Part shown: piece by piece, positions 34,127 to 44,508 of the stretch
Layout of the letters: each line of letters begins with the position of its first letter
Position numbering within the stretch: the first letter of the stretch is position 1
Origin: Aerococcus tenax
GTDB lineage: Bacteria > Bacillota > Bacilli > Lactobacillales > Aerococcaceae
Length of the DNA: 64,000 bases
Direction of reading: 5' to 3'
Assembly: GCF_003286645.3 (NCBI RefSeq)
Contig: NZ_CP127382.2
Span: 186,001-250,000 of the forward strand
Program-made: the position numbers and the translations under genes
Notes under the pieces: generated by a model
Seen by the model: the letters and a program-made list of their open reading frames with translations, nothing else
Databases searched by the model: none
Told to the model about the DNA's origin: nothing

Positions 34127-34858
34127 ATGCGAACATTAGCTATCGATACATCAACGGTTTCTATGAGTATTGCGCTGATTGAAGATCAGACCAGCAAAAT
34201 GGAAATCACCACAAATACTAAAATTAAACACTCTAAAGCCCTTTTACCCTTGATTAAACAGTTGTTTACCACGGTTGCTTGGGAAGTAAGTGACCTGGAT
34301 CGGGTGATTGTTACTCGGGGACCGGGTTCCTATACTGGACTTCGAATCGGGGTAACCACTGCCAAAACCTTGGCTTGGACCTTAAATATTCCACTTTATT
34401 CAGTGACCAGTTTAGAAGCCATTGCTGCCAATGCCGCAGGAGAGGATGGCATCATTTGTCCTCTGATTAATGCTAGACGCCAAACTGTTTTTGCTATGGC
34501 TTATGATAGTAATGGACAGGAAGTAGAAGGCCTAACTATGGGGCATTACCGGCTAGCAGACTGGCTAGACCAGTTAAAGGCAGCTTGTCCTGACCAAAGC
34601 TTGTATTTTATCAGTTCGGATATTGACCAATTTGAGGAACTAATTAAAGAACACTTGAGAGACCAAGCTAAGTTATTACCGGCAGAAAAAGGGGTTATCC
34701 ACGCTTCCTTACTGGCTAAGCTAGAACTAGAGGAAGAAGATGTCGCCACTTTCTTACCAGAGTATGCTAAATTAGCGGAAGCCGAAGAGCGTTGGGAGGA
34801 GAAACACCCCGAAGAAGCGGCAGCAAACCGAGGCCATTATGTGGAAAGAATGCTTTGA
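34127..34858 (+). CDS. tsaB: tRNA threonylcarbamoyladenosine biosynthesis protein TsaB
   Basis: A 243-residue ASKHA-fold partner of TsaD in making t6A37 on ANN-decoding tRNAs. It has the TsaB signatures LAIDTSTVSMSIALIED at the N-terminus, KHSKALLPLIK, and VTRGPGSYTGLRIGVTTAKTL near 64-84. It is the first gene of a translationally overlapping cluster tsaB-rimI-rimI2-tsaD; tsaE is not in the window. AAAGGGGA precedes the ATG. Confidence 0.95.
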   Translation: MRTLAIDTSTVSMSIALIEDQTSKMEITTNTKIKHSKALLPLIKQLFTTVAWEVSDLDRVIVTRGPGSYTGLRIGVTTAKTLAWTLNIPLYSVTSLEAIAANAAGEDGIICPLINARRQTVFAMAYDSNGQEVEGLTMGHYRLADWLDQLKAACPDQSLYFISSDIDQFEELIKEHLRDQAKLLPAEKGVIHASLLAKLELEEEDVATFLPEYAKLAEAEERWEEKHPEEAAANRGHYVERML

Positions 34859-35501
34859 TCGTTGGCTCTTTCAACTGGGCAATAAAATTACCCAGTTATT
34901 TGCTGATGAACCCAGCCAGGCTTTGAGTCAGCAGATCGATTTGGATAAGGCCACTTTAACTTATGGCCTAGACCAGGAGCTCGATTTAGCCATCTCCGAT
35001 TCGGAGTGGATTGACCAAATGGTGGCTTTGGAGCGGGCGGCTTATGATGGGCATCAGATGTGGTCCAAGAAGGATATCTATAATGATATGCTTTACAATC
35101 CGTCAACTTTTTACCTACAAGCTTTTAAGGAAAAAGAACTGCTGGCCTTTGTAGGTTGTCGGCGGGACAAAGAATCGATTCACATTTCGAATTTAGCCGT
35201 ACGACCCAGCTACCAGTCCTTAGGGATTGGGTCCAAGCTCTTAGACTTGGTCAAACACTTAGCTCCTGAGCTGGAACGCGACTCGATAACCTTAGAAGTG
35301 CGTTTATCCAATGAAGGTGCCAAGAAATTCTATCTACGAGAGGGGTTTAAGGCAACAGGAAAGATGGCGCGTTATTATCGTGATAATCATGAAGATGCGC
35401 TCACTTTGACTTGGCAAAATGAAGTCCACCAGGTTGCCCAAGAAGATGAAGCAAATCATAGTCTACCACCGACCGGAGGCCAAACAGATTCCCGGGATTA
35501 G
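34839..35501 (+). CDS. rimI: RimI-like GNAT N-acetyltransferase (first)
   Basis: A 220-residue protein that overlaps tsaB by 20 bases. Residues about 1-70 are an extension without a known motif; the GNAT domain follows (about 70-190) with ISNLAVRPSYQSLGIGSKLL as acetyl-CoA loop and EVRLSNEGAKKFYLREGFKA, MARYYRDNHEDAL, the usual RimI tail. RimI acetylates ribosomal protein S18, though some homologues have other targets. The C-terminal 25 residues are hydrophilic and overlap the next gene. Confidence 0.85.
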   Translation: MWKECFDRWLFQLGNKITQLFADEPSQALSQQIDLDKATLTYGLDQELDLAISDSEWIDQMVALERAAYDGHQMWSKKDIYNDMLYNPSTFYLQAFKEKELLAFVGCRRDKESIHISNLAVRPSYQSLGIGSKLLDLVKHLAPELERDSITLEVRLSNEGAKKFYLREGFKATGKMARYYRDNHEDALTLTWQNEVHQVAQEDEANHSLPPTGGQTDSRD

Positions 35502-35940
35502 TCAGCAGGTGTTGGCTTTTTACCAGGAGGCTTTTGACCGTATGCCTCACATCGCCAGGGATTGGTTGGAACGGGGCTTAGCCAGTCCGCGGCTCTATTT
35601 ATTCCTCTTGCTAGATGAAAAGCAAGTCGTCTTAGCGGCAGCGACTTTTCAATTATTGGCTGATGAAGGGGAATTATTACATTTTGCAGTCAGCCCCCAA
35701 AGAAGGCGCCAGGGCTTGGGGGCCTTACTTTTGACTCAAGCCCTGGTCCACTTAGAAGAACAAGGCTTAGCCCGTTGTTTCTTAGAAGTCCGTGCCCACA
35801 ACATCCCTGCTCAGGCCTTGTATGAGAGCCAGCGCTTTAAGTGTATTGACCAGCGCAAAAACTATTACCAAGATAATCATGAAGATGCAAAAGTTTATTT
35901 ATGGGAGAGATCGACCAGTGACAACAATATTGGGAATTGA
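35446..35940 (+). CDS. RimI-like GNAT N-acetyltransferase (second)
   Basis: A 164-residue GNAT enzyme in tandem with the first RimI. Motif A reads [20 protein letters not shown] and the tail [20 protein letters not shown] then [16 protein letters not shown], typical of RimI. The ATG at 35446 is preferred on domain fit, since neither it nor the ATG at 35419 has a strong ribosome binding site; translation is probably coupled to the overlapping upstream gene. It overlaps tsaD by 23 bases. Either copy could be the true S18 acetyltransferase. Confidence 0.85.
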   Translation: MKQIIVYHRPEAKQIPGISQQVLAFYQEAFDRMPHIARDWLERGLASPRLYLFLLLDEKQVVLAAATFQLLADEGELLHFAVSPQRRRQGLGALLLTQALVHLEEQGLARCFLEVRAHNIPAQALYESQRFKCIDQRKNYYQDNHEDAKVYLWERSTSDNNIGN

Positions 35941-36934
35941 ATCAAGCTGTGACGAAACCGGTGCAGCGATCGTTATTGATGGCAAAGAGATGAAGTGTAA
36001 TGTCGTTGCCACACAAATTAAAAGTCATATGCGTTTTGGCGGGGTAGTCCCAGAGATCGCTAGCCGCCACCATGTCGAGCAAATCACTCAGGTGATTGAT
36101 TATGCCATGAAGGAAGCAGACGTAACCTGGCCAGAGATCGATGCTGTGGCGGTTACCAAGGGGCCTGGCTTAGTGGGCTCTTTACTTATCGGGATTACTG
36201 CGGCTAAAACCCTGGCTTTTGCCCATGACAAACCCTTAATCGGCGTCAACCATATGGCAGGTCATATCTATGCCAATAATATATCTGATCAAATGGTTTT
36301 CCCTTTATTAGCCTTAGTGGTCAGTGGGGGACATACGGAATTGGTCTATATGAAAGAAGACGGCCACTATCAAAAAATCGGCGATACCCGTGATGACGCT
36401 GTGGGGGAAGCCTATGATAAGGTCGGCCGTATTTTAGGGGTTCCTTATCCTGGGGGTAAACGCATGGATGAAATGGCCCAAGAAGGTCAGGCCATTTATG
36501 ACTATCCCCGCCCCATGATCAATGAGGATAATTTTGACTTTTCATATAGTGGACTGAAATCAGCGGTCATTAACCATACCCATAATGCGGAACAAAAAGG
36601 GGAAAAATTAAATCCTTATGATGTGGCAGCCAGTTTCCAAGCAGCGGCTGTTGAGGTCCTAGTAACTAAAACCATGCGGGCCATCGCTGCTTACCCGGTT
36701 AAACAATTAGTGGTTGCTGGCGGGGTAGCTGCTAACTCTGCTCTTAGAAAAGGCTTAGAAACTGAGCTAGCCAAGCAACACCCTGAAGTGCGCTTGTCCT
36801 ATCCGCCTCTGAGTCTATGCGGAGATAATGGTGCCATGATCGCTGCAGCTGCCTACCCGCAATACCAAAAGGGTGATTTTGTCGGCTTAGATTTAGATGC
36901 CAACCCAGGTCTAGACTTAGGTGATGAAAATTAG
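35918..36934 (+). CDS. tsaD: tRNA N6-adenosine threonylcarbamoyltransferase TsaD
   Basis: Catalytic subunit that moves threonylcarbamoyl from TC-AMP to A37 of tRNA. The 338-residue ASKHA protein carries [16 protein letters not shown] at the N-terminus, the metal-binding HMAGHIYAN (His pair near 115-119), [17 protein letters not shown] and [10 protein letters not shown], and the C-terminal CGDNGAMIA. The GTG at 35918 is chosen because GGGAGAGA lies 7 bases upstream and the protein then starts at the usual place; the frame is open well upstream inside the acetyltransferase gene. Confidence 0.95.
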   Translation: MTTILGIESSCDETGAAIVIDGKEMKCNVVATQIKSHMRFGGVVPEIASRHHVEQITQVIDYAMKEADVTWPEIDAVAVTKGPGLVGSLLIGITAAKTLAFAHDKPLIGVNHMAGHIYANNISDQMVFPLLALVVSGGHTELVYMKEDGHYQKIGDTRDDAVGEAYDKVGRILGVPYPGGKRMDEMAQEGQAIYDYPRPMINEDNFDFSYSGLKSAVINHTHNAEQKGEKLNPYDVAASFQAAAVEVLVTKTMRAIAAYPVKQLVVAGGVAANSALRKGLETELAKQHPEVRLSYPPLSLCGDNGAMIAAAAYPQYQKGDFVGLDLDANPGLDLGDEN

Positions 36935-36986
36935 TTGCCCTTAGGCGGAGGTCACTTGATTTTTAGAGAAAGCTTAGGGAGGAAAG

Positions 36987-37268
36987 ATGGTCTTAATTGG
37001 TTTAGAAGTCACTTTTATTATTGACCAAGCTTATACTTTGAAGGATAAGCGCCGGATCGTCAAAAGTATGGTGGAACGGGCCCAACAACGTGAAAAGATG
37101 ACTGCTGCTGAGATTGCTGACTTAGACTTAGTCAACCAAGCGGTAGTTGCTTTTGGCCTTGTTTCTAATTCATACAGTAAGAGCCGGCAACGCTTGCTGA
37201 ACTATCTCGATAAAATTGAAGCCTGGTACCCCATTGAGGTCATTCATACCGAATGGCTGGAAGCCTAA
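36987..37268 (+). CDS. DUF503 family protein (YlxP-like)
   Basis: A 93-residue protein with a ferredoxin-like strand-helix pattern of the DUF503 family: IGLEVTFIIDQAYTLKDKRR at the N-terminus and AVVAFGLVSNSYSKSRQRL in the middle. YlxP-type proteins are often beside infB-rbfA and are linked to ribosome assembly; here the gene closes the tsa cluster. GGGAGGA precedes the ATG. Confidence 0.85.
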   Translation: MVLIGLEVTFIIDQAYTLKDKRRIVKSMVERAQQREKMTAAEIADLDLVNQAVVAFGLVSNSYSKSRQRLLNYLDKIEAWYPIEVIHTEWLEA

Positions 37269-37273
37269 AAAGA

Positions 37274-37331
37274 AAAGGTATGCGCACAGGAGGACTTGAT
37301 CTTGAGTTCTCCTGTGCGCATACCTTTTTTA
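37274..37331. terminator. Strong bidirectional terminator
   Basis: AAAAGGTATGCGCACAGGAG / CTCCTGTGCGCATACCTTTT, a perfect 20-bp stem between convergent genes. Confidence 0.95.
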
Positions 37332-37334
37332 TCT

Positions 37335-39284
37335 TTATTGGTCAAAGTCTTCTAATTGACTTTGAACGACTTCCCATTCCTTAAAGAGTTCTTCTTGTTG
37401 GGCTTGTTTGTCTTTAAGGGACTGGTCGAGTTGGTTTAATTCATAGTAATTTTGTAAAATGTCAGGATCAGTCATTTTTTCCTGAATTTCTACCATTTCT
37501 TCATCTAAGCTTTCAATACTTGCTTCGATTTTTTCGCTTTGTCGTTGGAGTTTTCTTTTTTCTTTTTGGCGTTCCTTACGATTTTGATAGGCTTGGGCGG
37601 ACTGGCTGGATGCTGGCTTTTCTTCAGCAGGACTGGTTTGATTATCTTTATTTTCTTCGGCTAGCCGGGCTTCTTGCTCGGCTTTTTTACTAAGGTAATA
37701 ATCGTAATCGCCTAGGTAGAGGGTAGAGCCCTCGGGACTAATTTCAAGAACTTGGGTAGCAATTCGATTAATAAAATAGCGGTCATGGCTAACAAAAAGT
37801 AGGGTGCCGTCGTATTCAATCAGGGCATTTTCTAAGATTTCCTTAGAATCAATATCCAAGTGGTTGGTTGGTTCGTCGAGAACCAAGAAATTATCGTGGT
37901 TAAAGGAAAGTTTGGCGAGGGCAAGCCGGGCCTTCTCCCCTCCACTCAGCATGGCGACAGATTTTTCCACGTCTTGTCCGGAAAAGAGGAAAGACCCCAG
38001 GATGGTACGAATGTTTTCCTCGTTAATGGTCGGATGGTCATCCCAAAGTTCGTGGAGGACATCCTTATTGCTGTGGAGTTTGGCTAATTCTTGGTCATAG
38101 TAGCCAATGGTCACATTAGCCCCATAGTGAATTTCCCCCTTGATGGTGGGAATTTCTTGGATAATGGTTTTTAAGAGGGTAGATTTACCCACGCCGTTGG
38201 GTCCCACCACTGCGATAGCTTGTTGCTTTCTAATATCCATCTCAATCGGATAAGAAAGTAAGTGATCATCGTAACCAATGCCTAAGTGGTCAGCAGTAAG
38301 GACCACATTGCCACTGGACTTGTCCGTTAGAAATTGAATGTGGGGACTTTTTTCGTCTTGCTTAGGCTTTTCGATTTTGGGCATCTTTTCGAGTTGCTTA
38401 CGCCGACTCTGGGCCATCTTGGTGGTCGAAGCCCTAACAAGGTTACGAGCCACATAGTCTTCTAACTTGGCGATTTTCTTTTGCTGTTTATCATAGGCCT
38501 TTTGCCAGCTTTCTAGGCGAACAGCCTTTTCTTTGAGGTAAAAGGAATAATTCCCCTTATAATATTCCATACTGTGTCCGGTCATTTCATAGGTTTCATT
38601 GGTGACATGGTCTAAGAAATAACGGTCGTGACTGACGATCAAAAGGGCTCCAGGATAGGAAGGTAGGTAATCTTCTAGCCAGGTTAGGGTTTCAATGTCT
38701 AAGTGGTTGGTGGGTTCGTCGAGGATGAGAATATCGCGCTTTTCAAGGAGGACCTTGGCCAGGGCTAGTCGCGTCCGTTGACCACCAGATAATTGGTTAA
38801 TGGGTTTGTCGTAATCTGATTCGGGAAATTGAAAGCCGTGGAGGACCATGCGAATCTCGGAATCATAACCGTAAGCATTGCTTTGGTTGACTTCTTCTTG
38901 TAATTGGTCATAGCGTTTGAGGGCCTCTTGGTAGCTTGCTTCATCCTGGGCATCGGCCAAGTCTTGAGCGGCTTGCTCGGCATGGTGGATGAGAGCGATA
39001 GATTCCTTAAAAACTGACCGCATTTCTTCATAGATCGTCCGTTGACTGTTTTCAATGGCGGCATGTTGGTCCATGTAGGCAATGGTCTTTCCCTTAGCCC
39101 GGGTGACTTGCCCTTGGTCAGGCTCTTCGATCCCTGCCAACATTTTGAGTAGGGTTGATTTGCCAGTGCCGTTTCGCCCGACTAGGGCAGTCCGACTATT
39201 ATCTTGGATGGTCATTTGGACATCTTGGAAAAGAATATCGGAGCCAAAACGTCGCATGAGTTTTGATCCTTGTAATACAATCAT
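37335..39284 (-). CDS. ABC-F family ATPase (YdiF/Uup type)
   Basis: A 649-residue soluble protein with two ATP-binding cassettes and no membrane part. Cassette 1: GRNGTGKSTLLKMLAG, LSGGQRTRLALAKVLL, ILDEPTNHLDIETL; cassette 2: GPNGVGKSTLLKTII, LSGGEKARLALAKL, VLDEPTNHLDIDS. Between them is the linker of about 80 residues (KKIAKLEDYV...SRRKQLEKM) that reaches the ribosomal P-site tRNA in ABC-F factors, and the C-terminus is a coiled coil (about 560-649). It likely acts on stalled ribosomes; antibiotic resistance is not implied. ATG 39284 follows AGGAGGAAAGG. Inverted inside the tsa-rex-gro block, as ydiF is in Bacillus. Confidence 0.92.
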   Translation of the reverse strand: MIVLQGSKLMRRFGSDILFQDVQMTIQDNSRTALVGRNGTGKSTLLKMLAGIEEPDQGQVTRAKGKTIAYMDQHAAIENSQRTIYEEMRSVFKESIALIHHAEQAAQDLADAQDEASYQEALKRYDQLQEEVNQSNAYGYDSEIRMVLHGFQFPESDYDKPINQLSGGQRTRLALAKVLLEKRDILILDEPTNHLDIETLTWLEDYLPSYPGALLIVSHDRYFLDHVTNETYEMTGHSMEYYKGNYSFYLKEKAVRLESWQKAYDKQQKKIAKLEDYVARNLVRASTTKMAQSRRKQLEKMPKIEKPKQDEKSPHIQFLTDKSSGNVVLTADHLGIGYDDHLLSYPIEMDIRKQQAIAVVGPNGVGKSTLLKTIIQEIPTIKGEIHYGANVTIGYYDQELAKLHSNKDVLHELWDDHPTINEENIRTILGSFLFSGQDVEKSVAMLSGGEKARLALAKLSFNHDNFLVLDEPTNHLDIDSKEILENALIEYDGTLLFVSHDRYFINRIATQVLEISPEGSTLYLGDYDYYLSKKAEQEARLAEENKDNQTSPAEEKPASSQSAQAYQNRKERQKEKRKLQRQSEKIEASIESLDEEMVEIQEKMTDPDILQNYYELNQLDQSLKDKQAQQEELFKEWEVVQSQLEDFDQ

Positions 39285-39356
39285 TGGATCCTTTCCTCCT
39301 AAATCGTTTATTATTGTCTTCACTAGTGTATCATATTTTATCGATAGATATTTTTG

Positions 39357-39402
39357 ACTTTGTGAACTTTCCCTTAGAAAGGGGCGGGATTATTCACAAA
39401 GT
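39357..39402. promoter_or_regulatory. Rex-type half-sites in a spaced inverted repeat
   Basis: ACTTTGTGAACTTTCCC (39357-39373) and GGGATTATTCACAAAGT (39386-39402) are inverted copies with three mismatches; each holds a Rex half-site (TTGTGAA, TTCACAA). They lie in the divergent region between the ABC-F gene and rex. Confidence 0.5.
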
Positions 39403-39436
39403 TTTAAAATTAATGAAAATTAGCCAAAAAGATTTA

Positions 39437-39451
39437 TGTGATTTTTCACAA
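39437..39451. promoter_or_regulatory. Rex operator-like site upstream of rex
   Basis: TGTGATTTTTCACAA resembles the Rex operator TTGTGAN6TCACAA but has a spacer of 4 rather than 6. A further half-site TTGTGAAA overlaps the rex ribosome binding region at 39498-39505. Autoregulation is likely. Confidence 0.5.
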
Positions 39452-39517
39452 AGTTCTTTCCATTTTATGATTTAGGTGATAAAATGTATTTGATATCTTG
39501 TGAAAAGGAGTGGAAAC

Positions 39518-40162
39518 ATGAAGGAAATTCCACGTGCAACGGCTAGGCGGTTACCGCTTTATTACCGTTACTTGCATAATTTTAAGAATATGGGTAAGAC
39601 ACGGATTTCTTCCAGTGAACTCAGTGAGGCGATCAAAGTGGACAGCGCCACTATTCGCCGGGATTTCTCACATTTTGGTGCCCTAGGGAAGCGTGGTTAT
39701 GGCTATGATGTTGAAGCTCTATTGGACTTCTTTAGTCGCCAACTCTACCAAGACCGCCTCACCACAGTGGCTTTAATCGGGGTCGGTAATTTAGGGAACG
39801 CCTTATTAAATTATAACTTTAAACGGACCAATAATATCCGGATTGGGGCGGCCTTTGATATTAATCCTGAGATTGTAGGAACCGTCCATAGTGGGGTACC
39901 GGTTTACCCCATGAGTGAATTAAAGGAACGGATTCAAGAAATGGAAATTCTGATTGCTATTATGACCGTTCCGGAAAAGGTCGCCCAAGATACCGTGAGT
40001 GAATTAGGAGAAGCCGGTATTCAAGGCATCTTGAACTTTACGCCGGTGGTTTTAGATGTTCCTGAAGATATTCATGTCCAAAACGTCGATTTAGCCAATG
40101 AGCTGCAAACTCTGATTTACTATATTGGTAATCGAAATGGCAACAATAAAAAGAAAAATTAG
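39518..40162 (+). CDS. rex: Redox-sensing transcriptional repressor Rex
   Basis: A 214-residue dimeric repressor that senses the NADH/NAD+ ratio and controls fermentation and respiration genes. The N-terminal winged helix (about 1-75: [40 protein letters not shown]) is followed by the NAD-binding Rossmann domain ([15 protein letters not shown] near 85) and the C-terminal swapped helix ([13 protein letters not shown]). The ATG at 39518 sits 7 bases after AAAAGGAG; the frame is open 6 codons further to a GTG within that site. Possible targets in the window include the D-2-hydroxyacid dehydrogenase, though no Rex box was seen there. Confidence 0.95.
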   Translation: MKEIPRATARRLPLYYRYLHNFKNMGKTRISSSELSEAIKVDSATIRRDFSHFGALGKRGYGYDVEALLDFFSRQLYQDRLTTVALIGVGNLGNALLNYNFKRTNNIRIGAAFDINPEIVGTVHSGVPVYPMSELKERIQEMEILIAIMTVPEKVAQDTVSELGEAGIQGILNFTPVVLDVPEDIHVQNVDLANELQTLIYYIGNRNGNNKKKN

Positions 40163-40229
40163 TAGAACTAGCAGAAGTTAGCAGGAACCTGACAGAATGA
40201 TCAGGTCTAACTTATGCCAGTCGCTTAGT

Positions 40230-40258
40230 AAAGCCCTCTTCAAGTGAGGGCTTTTTTC
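40230..40258 (+). terminator. Terminator after rex
   Basis: AAAGCCCTC / GAGGGCTTT hairpin followed by TTTCTT. Confidence 0.85.
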
Positions 40259-40280
40259 TTGTCATTAATAGTAAAAATCA

Positions 40281-40312
40281 AGAGTCTGGGACAAAAGTCC
40301 CAGACTCTTTTC
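40281..40312 (+). terminator. Perfect hairpin sharing the IS-end sequence
   Basis: AGAGTCTGGGAC, loop AAAA, GTCCCAGACTCT, then TTTT: a canonical terminator. Its arm GAGTCTGGGACAAAAG is nearly the same as the inverted repeats at the ends of the IS1182-type element at 42.7-44.4 kb. Confidence 0.75.
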
Positions 40313-40345
40313 AAAATACGAACTATCTAATCAAAACGTGTTCCC

Positions 40346-40452
40346 AAAGTCAGCCCTGACGTCCACTTCACAAACTATGTGCGATAGGCTTGTGCCTATC
40401 TTCCATAGTTTGTTCCAGTGGTTCAGGGCTCTTTTGACTTTTGTCACACTCT
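40346..40452 (+). repeat. Palindromic intergenic repeat element, copy A
   Basis: About 107 bases with nested inverted repeats: outer AAAGTCAGCCCTGA / TCAGGGCT..GACTTT, middle CCACTTCACAAACTATG / CATAGTTTGTTCCAGTGG, inner GATAGGC / GCCTATC. A second copy lies at 45977-46082 in reverse orientation at roughly 80% identity, with several changes that keep pairing. Non-coding; BOX/RUP- or MITE-like. Confidence 0.8.
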
Positions 40453-40594
40453 CATCTCAATTTCCTAACTTTACGGGCATATACTTTTTAAATGATAATT
40501 TATACTTTTAAAGTGATAAAAAGAAAAAAGGTCAAAAAAAGTCAACGAATTACTTGATTTATATCTGGAAATGTTTTACTATAAATATTGTAAG

Positions 40595-40621
40595 TTAGCA
40601 GTCGGAGATGATGAGTGCTAA
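40595..40621. promoter_or_regulatory. CIRCE operator of groESL
   Basis: TTAGCAGTC, 9-base spacer, GAGTGCTAA: matches the HrcA-binding CIRCE consensus TTAGCACTC-N9-GAGTGCTAA at all but one base. It lies just downstream of a plausible -10 (TATAAA near 40580) and 55 bases before groES, so heat-shock control by HrcA is expected. Confidence 0.92.
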
Positions 40622-40675
40622 CAAATCATTAAAAGTGTTATTAATTAGTATGTTAAATTTGGAGGGATATTTTAA

Positions 40676-40945
40676 ATGTTAAAGCCGTTAAATGAACGTG
40701 TGATTATTCAAGTCCAAGAAGAGGAAGAAAAAACTGCTTCTGGCATCGTTTTACCATCTGCTGCTAAAGAAAAACCTCAAGTAGGTCAAGTGGTAGCCGT
40801 TGCTGATGCTACTGATGACTACACCCCTCAAGTTAAAGTGGGCGACCAAGTTATTTTTGAAAAATATGCAGTAAGCGAAATCCGCTATGAAGGGGAAGAT
40901 TACCTCATCATTAAAGAAAAAGATTTAACTGCTGTAGTTGAATAA
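40676..40945 (+). CDS. groES: Co-chaperonin GroES
   Basis: An 89-residue subunit of the heptameric lid of Gro[22 protein letters not shown] at the N-terminus leads into the mobile loop ([18 protein letters not shown], the GroEL contact), and [22 protein letters not shown] is the core barrel. A little shorter than the 94-residue norm. GGAGG precedes the ATG. First gene of the groES-groEL operon under CIRCE. Confidence 0.96.
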   Translation: MLKPLNERVIIQVQEEEEKTASGIVLPSAAKEKPQVGQVVAVADATDDYTPQVKVGDQVIFEKYAVSEIRYEGEDYLIIKEKDLTAVVE

Positions 40946-41013
40946 TCATTGACTGAACTTCGACAACCAACAAAAAAACATTGAATTCTCGATCATGCTT
41001 AGATTTAGAATAG

Positions 41014-42654
<1,641 letters not shown>

Positions 42655-42710
42655 TCCGAAAACTGAATAGGATAAAGATTGAAAGAGGCTGGGACAAAAG
42701 CCTCGAAATA

Positions 42711-42754
42711 AAAAGGGATAAGAAGTTAGTTTTCACTAATTTCTTATCCCTTTT
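42711..42754. terminator. Subterminal hairpin, left end of IS
   Basis: AAAAGGGATAAGAAGTTAG / CTAATTTCTTATCCCTTTT, 19-position stem with one mismatch; probably ends groEL-side transcription. Confidence 0.7.
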
Positions 42755-42828
42755 ACTTAAAATTAGGTATAAAAAAAGCACCCTGCTATAATATTAGTAA
42801 CCACACTAAAGATTAAGGGGTGCTTCTT

Positions 42829-44358
42829 GTGTACATACAATATAACATGAATCAAACAACACTTCCACTAGAATTATCTGCATGTATCGATCCAGATCAT
42901 ATTGTATTTTCAATCTATAATTTTATTGAATCTCTGGATGAAAAACATTTTGAAAGCTTCAGTACCCAGGACGGACGTCCTGCCTATCATCCAAAACCTT
43001 TAATTATGGCGCTTTTATACGCTTATAGTAAAGGCGTATTTAGTGGAAGAAAAATAGAAGAATTAATGGTTGAAAATATACCCATGCAGTGGCTAGTCGC
43101 TCAATAAGTTATTAGCTATCGAACGATTAATCGCTTCCGTTCCTCAGAAAATTGTAGATGTTTATTAGAAAATTTATTCGTTGAGTTTACCACTCAGTTA
43201 AAGTTAGAGAAATTAATTCATTTAGAAAATTGCTTTATAGATGGAACTAAAATTGAAGCGAATGCCAATAAATATTCTTTTGTTTGGAAAAAGGCAACTG
43301 AAAAATATGCAGAGCAATTAAAAGTGACTTCACGTGAATATTACTTTAATGAAATTCAACCGATGGTTGATGCTGGCATCCAATATGATGAAAATTTAGA
43401 TCTAGAAGAAAATATGCTTCAAGAGATATCTAAAGTTCTTAAGGAAGAAATCGATAAACTCACTGAAGATATTGAGGAAACTCCTGTAAAAGGGCCAGAT
43501 CAACGTAAACAAGAACGTCGTCGTTTGAAAAAACATTACCGTAAAGTGAGTAAAGATTTTCTACCCCGCAAACAAAAGTATGCCAAACAGTTTGAAACAT
43601 TTAACGGAAGAAACAGCTATTCAAAAACAGATCCTGATGCTACGTTCATGCGAATGAAAGATGATCATATGATGAATGGGCAATTGAAAGCGGGATACAA
43701 TATCCAAGTAGCGACTGAAAACCAGTTTGTCCTTCATTATGATATTTTCCACAATCCGACGGACACGCGGACTTTACAACCCTTTGTTGAAAGTTTTCCT
43801 AATTTCCCGAAATGCATTATAGCTGATGCTGGTTATGGTAGCGAAGAAAACCTTACTTATTTAGATAACCATAAAATTAACCATTTGATTAAATATAATC
43901 GGTTTGATAAAGAGCAGAAAAAGAAACATAAAAAATCAGCTAAAAATATGGATAATTGGAGTTACGATAAGCAAAGTAATACTTTTACACATCCTGACGG
44001 CACGGTTTATTTCTTTAGTCATCTCCAAAAACGAAAAAATAAAATGAGTGGTTATATTTCTGAAATTCAGGTTTATAAGCCTTTGGACCCAAAAAATGCG
44101 CCGCAAAAGGCGCTTTACTATAATAAAAACTATCAGGAATTAAAGAATATAGAAACACAGAAGCTTTTATCTGAAGAAGGATCTAAGCTCTTTTCCAAAC
44201 GGAAAATTGACGTTGAACCAGTTTTTGGCCAGATAAAGGCTATTTTAGGGTTCACTCGATTTAACCTCAGAGGGAAAACAAGGGTTAAAACTGATGTTGG
44301 ATTGGCCTTCATGGCCAATAATTTGAAAAAATATAGCAAAATAAAAGCAATAAAATAA
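42829..44358 (+). pseudogene. IS1182-family transposase, interrupted by one stop codon
   Basis: Read from GTG 42829 (AAGGGG 9 bases upstream) the frame encodes YIQYNMNQTTLPLELSACID, then a TAA at 43105-43107 after NIPMQWLVAQ, then continues unshifted as VISYRTINRFRSSE to 44358, about 509 codons. Relatives have a sense codon (probably CAA) at that point. DDE acidic residues seem present: FIDGTKIEANANKY, IIADAGYGSEEN, and KIDVEPVFGQIKAILGF near the C-terminus. Unless the stop is read through, the element cannot transpose alone. Confidence 0.85.
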
Positions 44359-44404
44359 GAGAATCTACAAATCACGCTTAAGTAATTTGTAGATTCTCTT
44401 TTAG
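44357..44404. terminator. Subterminal hairpin, right end of IS
   Basis: AAGAGAATCTACAAAT / ATTTGTAGATTCTCTT, perfect 16-bp stem then TT, ending transposase transcription. Confidence 0.85.
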
Positions 44405-44443
44405 TTTTAGAGTTCGCAGACTTTTGTCCCAGGCTCTTTTCAC

Positions 44444-44496
44444 AAAAAAGTAAGCTCAGATTAAGGGGATTTTCCTCAGTCAGAGCTTACTTTTTC
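44444..44496 (-). terminator. Terminator of purA
   Basis: Minus strand AAAAAGTAAGCTC / GAGCTTACTTTTT arms flank a loop of about 25 bases with a second small pairing; immediately outside the IS right end. Confidence 0.75.
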
Positions 44497-44508
44497 TCTT
44501 TATCGTTT

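Larger units (their letters stand above)
42681..44441 (+). mobile_element. IS1182-type insertion sequence
   Basis: Ends are inverted repeats: left GAAAGAGGCTGGGACAAAAG (42681-42700), right, on the minus strand, GAAAAGAGCCTGGGACAAAA (44441-44422), matching but for a one-base gap and one or two changes. Hairpins lie just inside each end (42711-42754 and 44357-44404) and can act as terminators insulating the element. Between them is one transposase frame. No certain target duplication is visible. It is inserted between groEL and purA. Confidence 0.8.

Noticed and set aside
37804..38100. 98-codon frame antisense to the ABC-F gene
   Set aside because: Shadow of a conserved ATPase region; no independent support.
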